Positions 55,921 to 64,000 of a stretch of 64,000 nucleotides of DNA are shown piece by piece. This DNA is from Muraenolepis orangiensis (taxonomy: Eukaryota > Chordata > Actinopteri > Gadiformes > Muraenolepididae): NCBI GenBank assembly GCA_027704905.1, contig CM051020.1:18293273-18357272 (forward strand), given 5' to 3'. Below the pieces are notes generated by a model, which ran no database searches, was not told the origin of the DNA, and worked only from the letters and a program-made list of their open reading frames with translations. The position numbers and the translations under genes are program-made. Within the stretch, counting starts at the first letter, position 1. Each line of letters begins with the position of its first letter.

Positions 55921-57711
55921 CGCACGCCTTGAGGCCACAGGCGGGAGAAGCGACGGCCTCGCTCAGACTCGCCGCGCCCTCGTCTTCGATCCGATTGGAC
56001 GACAGGTCCAGGATCTGTAGGGCGCCGTTGCTCTTCAGAACCGCCGACAGACTAATGGCGCCGTCCCGAGACACGCGGTTACTACGGGAAAACATGGGGT
56101 TACATCAGCTTATAGGCCTCCGCAGTGCACTCACAACAGGTGGTCATTCTTATTTAGATTTACTCATTGAGGAAGCCTGTGTTTCATCGCCTTGAGTGAC
56201 TGGGCTGTTCGTTGTTCAACGGATGCGCACACAACAATAAAGTTTTGATTTGAAACTGGTCTCCTTAGAAATATATTTCCCATTTGACTCCTTTACATAG
56301 AACGTTACAGGACGTGTTTCAGCTGTAGCAGAGGACGTTACAGGAAGTGTTTCAGCTGTAGCAGAGGACGTTACAGGAAGTGTTTCAGCTGTAGCACAGA
56401 ATGTTACAGGAAGTGTTTCAGTTTGTAGCAGAGAATGTTACAGAAGGTGTTTCAGCTGTTGCTGTGAATTTGACATGAAGTCTTTCAGGTGGTGCCATCA
56501 GACCGCGGGAGCTTGTTCAGAAAGGTGCAGCTCGTCGACCGACCCAACGTCTCCCACTCCTCTACCCTTCTCCGGTCGCTACACTGGCTCCCTGTAGCTG
56601 CTCCCGTTCAAGACCTCCAGGCCATGTTCAAACCTTATGTCCCTGCTCGTCCACTTCTCTCTGCTGCCTCGGGGCGTCTGCTTGCCCCGTCGGTCAGGGG
56701 GCCGACGGGGCAAGCAGACGCCCCCATGACCATCTCTGTCCTAGCCCCACAGTGGTAGAATGAACTCCCCACTGAGGTCAGGACAGCAGAGTCGCTGCCC
56801 ATCTTCCGACGCAGGCGGAATAACTCACCTCTTCAGGAAGCACTATCCTGACCTAACTTACTAGCTCTAGTGGTGGCTTGATTGGACCTGACAAGTTCTT
56901 GGAGGCTTGTTAGGTGGGAAATGCACTTATCTTGCCTACGTATGTTAAAGCGTCTGCTAAATTGCTGTAATGTAATGTAACTCCTCAAGAAGCAGGACTG
57001 AGATATTCATAAGACAGGACTGAGGTATTTATCCATTTTTCATTTCATTTGTTTATTTAAAATTTTAATTTAATTGATTATATTTATTTAGCATTTTTCA
57101 TTTGTTCGTATGAATTGATTTAGAATGAATCCCATCTATAGCCCCTAATATATAATACTGTATAACATATAACAACATGCTCTACAAAGGCCGAGTCCTC
57201 ACCAGCGCAGGTCCAGGTACCGAAGGCTGCGATTGGCTCTCAGCCCCTCGGTCAGCCTCTCCAGCCCCGAGTTGGTGAGGGCCATCTTCCCCAGGTGGAG
57301 CTCCCGCAGAGTCAGGTTCACCCTCAACATGGACGACATGTGCACCGCAATCTCGTCCTGTGAAAGTGAGAGAAATATATCATCAAATACATCACAAGAA
57401 GAAAGTCACCTACCTGCAGGACAGCAAGACGCAGGGAGAGATTGTGTTCACAATGTAGACGTCATATAGAGGTCTAAATGATGTGTAAATAACAAGATTA
57501 TTTCTAATGCAAATAGAAAGAGAGAAGGGAAGAAAGACAAAAAACAAACAAACAGAAACAAGATAAACAGATAAGAGAATGGTGGATCTACGTTGATATA
57601 TGAGTGTGTGTGTACCTGATGACTGAAGAGTATGGGTCTGGAGATGTTCAGAGAGAGAAGGCTGGTGTTACTCTTCAACACGATGGCGAAGGCTATCACA
57701 CTCTGAGAACC

Positions 57712-57776
<65 letters not shown>

Positions 57777-57832
57777 AACAATGACCCAAAATGTTGCAGA
57801 TCTTCCACCATTTTATGCTTTTGACAGTATGG

Positions 57833-57931
<99 letters not shown>

Positions 57932-58068
57932 ACAGTACCAGGTCGCAGTCGGCGAGATCTAACTCTTGCAGAGTGTGGTTGGTCTGCAGCATTCGGGCGA
58001 AACCCATTCCTCCTCCGTTCTCCATCTTGTTCCCCGTCAGTCGGATAGAGAGAAGACACTGGTTGTGC

Positions 58069-58131
<63 letters not shown>

Positions 58132-58138
58132 GAGAGGA

Positions 58139-58188
<50 letters not shown>

Positions 58189-58200
58189 GAGAGAGAAAGG

Positions 58201-58256
<56 letters not shown>

Positions 58257-58374
58257 AAGGGGGGGAGAGAGATGTATCTTATTTTAGAGAGAGATTAAGT
58301 AATAAATTAAATATTTCAATAGTTTAAATACTATTTAGCAATTTAGCAGGCACATTAATACAAAGGGACTTACA

Positions 58375-58464
<90 letters not shown>

Positions 58465-59255
58465 CTCACGTGCAGGCTCTTGGCCAGCATCTCAGCTCCC
58501 TCACTGTGTATGTTGTTACCCATGAGGTCCACAAACTGCAGGGTGGAAGTCTGCTCCTGGCCACGGGACAACAAAACACCTCTTCACCCATCATCACTCA
58601 ACACAAAAAAGGATGCACATGTCTACTTAAGCTAAAGTGGCCAGTAGGTCGACCTAGATGGAATAATCAAAACACAGTCTCCAAAAAACAACAACCATAA
58701 TTGTATATATGATATAAGATGAAGAACTCTTACTTCTATGAGGTCAGCAAGGTGTCTGGCTCCCTCATCGGAAATCTCATTGTATTTGAGGTCAAGGCCT
58801 GCAGTACATCATGATCATCATCACTATAGCAGAGAGTTGGTTCATGCACTGCGTTGAGCAACATGTGGTCATTGGTCAATGGACGTACCCGTTATTCCTT
58901 CGGCAGTCCGGAGACATCGGGAGAGGACTCGGACGTCTCCGTCGCTCAGTTTTTGAACCCGTTTCAGACGATCGTTCCCCGTCAGTTTAATTGTAACGTC
59001 TCTATCAAACATACAAATACACACAGCGACGTTTGGCCATTTAACGACATCGCGTCGACAAATGTTTGACGGATCATTGACCGACCACCAGGGGGCGGGG
59101 GCACATGCATACGATTTTTAATTGACCATCACATAGCAGAAGTTAAAAGTTGTGTCTTACGTGGTCGCTGTCGCTTGTAAAACGTCTAAAATGTAGGGGT
59201 TAAGCGGAACACTGAGTTGACCGCACACCGCGGTGTAAAGCACCGCGACAGACAT
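54823..59255 (-). CDS. lrrc34: Leucine-rich repeat-containing protein 34
   Basis: LRR protein of the ribonuclease-inhibitor class; in mammals described as nucleolar and expressed in stem and germ cells (recalled). Ten coding exons in order: 59161-59255, 58889-59001, 58734-58798, 58470-58556, 57939-58067, 57616-57711, 57203-57357, 55926-56081, 55654-55783, 54823-55044. They give 415 residues. Key parts are VTIKLTGNDRLKRVQKLSD, LDLKYNEISDEGARHLADL, LQFVDLMGNNIHSEGAEML, LQELDLADCDL, VIAFAIVLKSNTSLLSLNIS, LRELHLGKMALTNSGLERL, LQILDLSSNRIEDEGAASL, LAITSNNIGSPGLLALAQAM and HGLRRHYYC near the end. The final exon matches the LRRC34 C-terminus (LAEVPHGLRRHYY). Five donors and two acceptors are embedded in microsatellites. 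The ATG at 59255 is about 210 bp from the probable mynn poly(A) signal. Confidence 0.93.
55130..55460. repeat. LINE tail and SINE-like repeats in lrrc34 intron 9
   Basis: A reversed LINE tail at 55158-55265 (GATTCAAGATTTTTAATTTG, GCCTACTCCCCATTCCC) lies inside a repeat sharing GGTAGGCAAGAG and CCTTCCTAACAAGCC with 24337-24500. The second motif occurs twice (about 55290 and 55372). Confidence 0.5.
55561..55650. repeat. (GT)45 microsatellite abutting lrrc34 exon 9 donor
   Basis: On the sense strand (CA)n starts at position +4 of the donor GTAACACAC of exon 55654-55783. Confidence 0.95.
56300..56480. repeat. 33-bp minisatellite in lrrc34 intron 7
   Basis: About five copies of GTTACAGGAAGTGTTTCAGC plus TGTAGCAGAGGAC with scattered substitutions. 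Confidence 0.88.
56485..56985 (+). mobile_element. L2-type LINE 3' fragment with internal foldback
   Basis: The plus frame reads HSSTLLRSLHWLPVAAP, a C-terminal motif of fish L2-like ORF2. A broken WNELPT-like segment follows, then a tail of GCGTCTGCTAAATTGC and TGTAATGTAATGTAA. A perfect 23-base inverted repeat (56671-56693 / 56702-56724) interrupts the frame. Confidence 0.65.
57715..57930. repeat. Paired (CA)n and (GT)n tracts within one lrrc34 intron
   Basis: Plus-strand (CA)30 at 57715-57774 and (GT)47 at 57836-57930. On the lrrc34 sense strand the intron 57712-57938 begins GTACTGTG(CA)n and ends (TG)nTAG. Confidence 0.95.
58069..58463. repeat. (GA)n and (GT)n tracts at both ends of an lrrc34 intron
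   Basis: (GA)n at 58069-58254 is, on the sense strand, a (CT)n polypyrimidine tract running into the TAG acceptor at 58068. (GT)n at 58379-58463 is sense (CA)n just after the donor GTGAGT at 58469-58464. Confidence 0.95.
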
Positions 59256-59853
59256 GCTGCTGACCAGGTCCAGGTCCTGCGTTGGGGGTCGTCGCTATGG
59301 CAACACGACGCAGGACACGGGAGGAAAGCACAACGGACACGCATGTTTTACATTTGAATAAAACAAAACCTCCACAGCTGATTTAAAAGCTGTTGTTATG
59401 CATTAACAAGGCAATCGGCTAATCATCTTATAACAAGTCATTTACAGAATCAACATAAGGGTAATCTTTTATTTTTATTTTTTTTTACAAAACCAAGATG
59501 ACAATCAGATGAAGTGGAATTCTCTGCTACCCACAAAAGGCCTTCAATGACCCGATAACGAGTGGCTCATGTTTGAACTTGTTTGAACATGTTTGAAAAT
59601 ATAAGCAAATGAACAATTATCTCCCAGAACTCACACCTCCGCTCCGACTCACAGTTTAAAGTCTAATCCAACATTAATTTTCTCTAAACTGATTCCACAC
59701 TTCGGGGAGGAACGAATATATGACTGATACTGAGAAAGCTGCAGGTTAGCGTTGTAACATAACGAGCTGAACAAGGCGGCACATGTTGCCCATGTGTGTT
59801 TTGGGAAAAAACTAAACATTCAGTGGTTTGACATTATGGGACGCATGCATGAG
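59256..59853. other. lrrc34 promoter region and mynn 3' UTR
   Basis: Less than 600 bp separates the mynn stop from the lrrc34 ATG; both genes are on the minus strand. Overlapping minus-strand AATAAA signals at 59479-59468 are the probable mynn poly(A) site. The lrrc34 promoter must lie within 59256-59470 or overlap mynn. Confidence 0.5.
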
Positions 59854-60615
59854 TCAATGGTGCTCTGGTATCAAGGCGCCCTCCTCGGGGTCGTCCAGGG
59901 TCCGGATGATTACGATCTCCTGCACGCTTTGAGGCGGGGAGGACGGCCGCAGCTGCTCCACCAGGGCGTGCAGCGCGTCCGAGCCGATGGTGGTGGTGGC
60001 TTGGGCTTCCTGGTCGGCTTCAAACGTCACAGAGTCTAGGCCGTGGTCGGCGCCGGCGGCGTCGTGGGTGGTGCCGATGACCGTGTCCGTCTGCTCCACC
60101 TTGAAGCACTGTGCCGGGGTGACATTGGGCGTCTGGGGCTGGGGGTTGGGGGTCCCGTTGTCCGAGACGCCCAGCAGGGCCTTGCTGCTCTGGGGCAGCT
60201 TGCTCTGGACGAAGGCTACCGGGTGGCTAGAGGCCAGGTATAACACTGGAGGTAGACGGACACAGCACACAAACATTCACATAAGTACTGCTGTGTGTGT
60301 GTGTGTGTGTGTGGGAATAATAACATTTACCACACTTTGACATTGTAAATCTAAAACCAATGTATTATTATTATTAGTTTCCCGAAGCCGGAAACTTGGG
60401 ACGTCACAGACAGCAGAAAGGCCCTTTAACATATGAATTTGCCAAACCAAAAGGTTCATCCCAACAAAAGCCGTCCCCTTGGGCCACTTACCTGCGCGTG
60501 CCCTCTCCTTGTGGTGGCGCACCTCATCTGCATGCGCCTTCTTCTGGTGCTTAATCATGTTCTTCACACTGGCGAAGCGGTTCCCACACAGCAGACACTG
60601 GACACTCGGGTTCCC

Positions 60616-60652
<37 letters not shown>

Positions 60653-61860
60653 ATATGTAACGCAGTGGTGAAGCGTCAGGGCCTTCAAGGTATTCAGAGA
60701 AGACCCTGGAACTCTCAGATGAAACAAAATGAGAATCCTATCCGTGTTGTTATCTGTTATATTACAGTGTCACGTTGATTGGTTTGTCTTTCTCAGTCCA
60801 TGCACGACGCAGTCGAGTGGTTTTGTGTTGGAAAAACAATGCAACCAATCAGATATTTAGCTGGGAAGAATATCCTTCAACCAAAGTATTCCCGATTGCT
60901 TTGGCCCTTAGACTGAATGAGAGCATACGTTTGGATTGACAATTTGATCAACCAATCATATAGTGATTTGTAGCCAATGGGCGTATTCTTTCAGATTTCC
61001 ACACAGGTCTATAGTGCGCTAGAAGGTTCACTGGCTCGGATCTAGCGTAGGGCTACGTTGGTTTTTTTCTACGTAGGTTTTTTACGTCGAAATGGCAGGT
61101 GGAGATGATCAGTGATCAGCTTTATGACCGGGTTATCGATCCATCCAGAAAGACAGGAGAATGGATTTGGTCTTTAAGTGAGTGAACATCATTGGTGAGT
61201 GACACTCATTTGTCTTTGCTGGTTTTGTCTCAGTGTTGCGTCTCGTTGAGCTGGTTGTTGCATTTTGTTTCCACACACTTGTTGAATGATTAGTTGATGG
61301 CTGTCTTGGGTTTGTTAAGCATTGTTGTGCATTTAAATTGAGAGTTTTGACTTGATCTTTCTTGCATCGCTTAACGTGAAAAGACTTAACGTAACTAAGA
61401 GTTACCAAACCGCGATCAATAATCACCAGATTTCTCTGGCAGCAGACAGCAGAAAGGCCCTTTAACATATGAATTTGCCAAACCAAAAGGTTCATCCCAA
61501 CAAAAGCCGTCCCCTTGGTGCTCAAGGGCACCTCGACAGTGCCCAGAAGGCGAAATGGAACCTTTTTCCAAGTACCAGTACCGTACTCTTGAACCGGCGA
61601 CCCTCTGGTTCCCAAGCCAAGTCCCAACAGATTGAGCAGATTGAGCTACCGCCCCAATTCAGCTCAGTCGCTGCTCATATAAACGTCCGGCCTCTAACCA
61701 GGTGGCATCTAACATCTTACACTTCAACTCACCAGGGTGCAGCCGGCGTGTGTGTTTCTTCAGCTCCGACGACGTCATGAAATTCGCATCGCAGTGCGAG
61801 CACTTGTACGGAGTCACACCTGGAACACATACTCATTAGGGGTCTTCATTGGAACCAATA

Positions 61861-61896
<36 letters not shown>

Positions 61897-63628
61897 GTGT
61901 ATTGTGTGTTGTGTGTGTGTGGTGTGTGTGTGTGTGTGTAAGCCTGGCTCACCCGTGTGTTTGCGCGTGTGTGTGATGAGCGAGGAGGAGACGGAGAAGG
62001 ACATGCCGCAGGTATCACACTGGTAGGGTTTCTCTCCCGTGTGGCGGCGCTTGTGATAGGTCAGCGTGCTGGACTGGGCGAACGTCTGGCCGCACACGTC
62101 ACACACGTACGGCTTCTCCCCGCTGTGCAGCCTGCATGTGGACATAGTCGTTCAGTTAAGTGTGCCGAAAAAAAGTGAGAGACTCCCGCATCATAGAACA
62201 TGGAATGATACTGAACCTGTTGTGCATCTTGTAGTTGGAGGAGGTGGCGAACTTGAGGCCGCAGTGCTCACAGCCGAAGGGCTTCTCCTGGCCGTGGTGC
62301 ATGCGACAGTGGGCGATCAGCTGGCACTTCTGGGCAAAACACTTGTCACAATGGGAGCATGTGAAGGGCTTCTCTCCTGCCACAGGAAGAAAGAGAGAGA
62401 GAGAGGGGGGGGGGGTGGGGTTAGGGTCAGGCAAACGGTTCTGTGTCCAAACGCTGAAGTTAGCAGTGAGCAAGATGCGTTACCCTGACCTGTTCATTAA
62501 TGTTATGATAAGGATTCATAATTCCACAATTCAGTTCCACCTAGCGTCTTATAACCAATATGGCCACCAGGGCGAAGAAGTTCCGCTGCCATTGTCTCAC
62601 CTGTGTGGACGCGCAGGTGCGTTTTCAGCTGCGTGGCCTGTCGGAACGTCTTGGAGCAGAACAGGCATTTGAAGGGCTTCAGTCCACGGTGGATCTTCAT
62701 GTGCCGCCGCAGGCTGCTGGCCTCCGTGAAAAGCCGGCCGCACTCGGTACACGCCGTCGCCTTCTTCTCCTTGTCCTCTGGGATTTGGCTTCTCTCCCCC
62801 GACGGTTCCAGGCCCTCCGCCACCCAGTCAGCGTCCCGGTAGTCTAGCCCCGTGTATTTCTCCTCCAGCTCCTCCTTCTTGTTGACGTTGCTGTCCTTGT
62901 CGTTTGCCCCTTCGCTGCTGCCAGCACCCTCCTCTCCTTCCTCCCTTCCACCCCCCACCTCCTCCTCTACCTCCTCCTCCTCCTCTTCGTCGCTCACGTG
63001 GCTTACAGACACTCTGCCCCTGCCTCGGCCTCTCCCTCTGCCCCCCCTCCCCAGTACACTCCCCCATCGCCCCCTTTTTGCTGGGGAGCTCTGGGACCCG
63101 GAGCCGTCATCGCTTGCGGCACCAGTGCCTTCCCCCTCCACGATTGCGTTGTCGCTTGGAGACACGCCCCTCGGCGACACACCTCTTCCTCTCCTCCTGC
63201 CTCGGCCGCTCCCCCTGCCACGCCCCCTGCCCCGGTGGCCTCGGCTCACCCGCGTGTCCTCGGGGTCGCTCGTGGGCGTGGTGGTCTCGAAGTCGCAGTA
63301 CAGCTTGGGCTTCCGGACCCTCTTCCTGGCGAGGGGCGCCGGGGCGTCCCACGTGGCGGCGGTGGAGGAGGAGCCATCTCCGACGCCTTCCATCCCGCCA
63401 TCGTGGTCGTCATCTTCATTCCCCCGTTCGTCCCCCTTTTCGTCCCCCTCCCGGTCGTCACCGTAGGAGAGGAGGGAGGCTCCGGCCTGGGGCTGGGGGC
63501 TGAGGGGAGGAGAGGAGCAGTTTGGGTCATGCTCCCTCTCCAGCCCCTCTGGGTTCTCCTCTAGGTACTGCATGGCTTCCGGCATCCCCAGGAAGACGGC
63601 AGCTCCGCGCACATCTGCCAGCCGGTCT
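59854..63628 (-). CDS. mynn: Myoneurin, BTB/C2H2 zinc-finger protein (5' BTB exons beyond the window)
   Basis: Nuclear DNA-binding BTB-ZF protein. Exons in order: 62601-63628, 62217-62376, 61953-62131, 61733-61819, 60492-60617, 59854-60245, giving 657 residues in phase. The first visible exon starts with the end of the BTB domain (AAVFLGMPEAMQYLEENPE). It then carries a long linker with RGRGRGSGRGRRRGRG and an acidic EEEEEEVEEEV stretch. Eight C2H2 fingers follow: CTECGRLFTEASSLRRHMKI, CLFCSKTFRQATQLKTHLRV, CSHCDKCFAQKCQLIAHCRM, CEHCGLKFATSSNYKMHNR, CDVCGQTFAQSSTLTYHKRR, CDTCGMSFSVSSSLITHTRK, CSHCDANFMTSSELKKHTRR and CLLCGNRFASVKNMIKHQKK. Finger number and order match MYNN. The C-terminal exon is acidic. 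The neighbour lrrc34 is also the human neighbour. Confidence 0.93.
60407..60482. repeat. 76-bp exact direct repeat, copy 1 (mynn intron 5 side)
   Basis: Identical to 61443-61518. It ends 9 bases before the exon 60492-60617, just inside the intron that follows that exon on the minus strand. Confidence 0.95.
61443..61655. repeat. 76-bp direct repeat copy 2 fused to a tRNA-derived SINE
   Basis: 61443-61518 equals 60407-60482. It is followed directly by TGCTCAAGGGCACCTCGACA and a tRNA-like head on the minus strand (GGTAGCTCAATCTG near 61650, B-box-like GGTTCAAGAG near 61600), related to the SINE at 785-1012. Confidence 0.7.
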
Positions 63629-64000
63629 CTGGAACAACAACGCCACAGCCATGAATCACAGACCCAATGTACACTCAAAATCCATCGTTAAGGGGTGGCT
63701 TGGATCCCTTTGCAGCTCAAGACTCCGGAGGCCTGCAGGCATCATATGGTCACTCTCTTCCCACATGGTGCCTTTGGGCTTGGTCTTAGTTACGTTGTAT
63801 GTTGTGTTCACACCATACACACTCATCCCTACACGACACTCACCCCTTACAGATGACTTTACTTTATGTTTATATTACTTAAAAAAAGTATCATCATTTA
63901 TCCTTTTATCATGTGTGAACATCATTTTATCATGTGTGTCCTGTCTTTGTTACAACCCCAAGCCTGGTGTGGTGGTGACACGTGTACAAGTCTGCTACAT
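63629..64000. other. mynn intron, no feature recognised
   Basis: Intron sequence leading to BTB-coding exons outside the window. No exon or repeat was recognised. Confidence 0.5.

Noticed and set aside
62601..63628. Zinc-finger gene might be ZFX, the human neighbour of EIF2S3
   Set aside because: Eight fingers with MYNN-specific sequences, a BTB end before them and lrrc34 next door. ZFX has a different acidic domain and thirteen fingers.

Overview
The window is nuclear DNA from a teleost fish. It holds intron-containing vertebrate genes, 3' fragments of several non-LTR retrotransposons, tRNA-derived SINE copies, non-autonomous DNA transposons and an exceptional load of long (CA)n/(TG)n microsatellites. 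No tool was run. Exons were joined by hand from reading frame, splice consensus, phase continuity and recalled family sequences.

Eight protein-coding genes are supported. From left to right they are acot9 (minus, 5' part only), sat1 (plus), apoo (minus), klhl15 (minus), eif2s3 (plus), lrrc31 (plus), lrrc34 (minus) and mynn (minus, its 5' BTB exons lie beyond the window). For all eight the exon phases close without a frameshift. Predicted lengths are sat1 172, apoo 199, klhl15 746, eif2s3 472, lrrc31 564 and lrrc34 415 residues. All are near the family norm except klhl15, which carries a glycine-rich stretch of about 158 residues inside its Kelch domain.

The first five genes have the order and orientation I know for human Xp22.11 (ACOT9, SAT1, APOO, KLHL15, EIF2S3). 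The last three match the human 3q26.2 group (LRRC31, LRRC34, MYNN). The join between the two blocks lies in about 1.8 kb after eif2s3. The products work in separate processes: mitochondrial acyl-CoA hydrolysis (acot9), polyamine catabolism (sat1), cristae junction organisation (apoo), CUL3 ubiquitin ligation (klhl15), initiator tRNA delivery (eif2s3), leucine-rich-repeat proteins of less certain role (lrrc31, lrrc34) and zinc-finger transcription control (mynn).

Repeats fill the space between and within genes. These include a CR1/L2-type LINE at 3.8-4.8 kb, an internally deleted L1/Tx1-type LINE at 10.7-13.2 kb, a hAT-like element at 16.3-16.7 kb and several minisatellites. The most unusual pattern is that dinucleotide tracts sit directly on splice sites in apoo, klhl15, lrrc31, lrrc34 and mynn. 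In one lrrc34 intron a (CA)n tract at the 5' end faces a complementary (TG)n tract at the 3' end. A second recurring pattern is short, nearly perfect inverted duplications with very short spacers.
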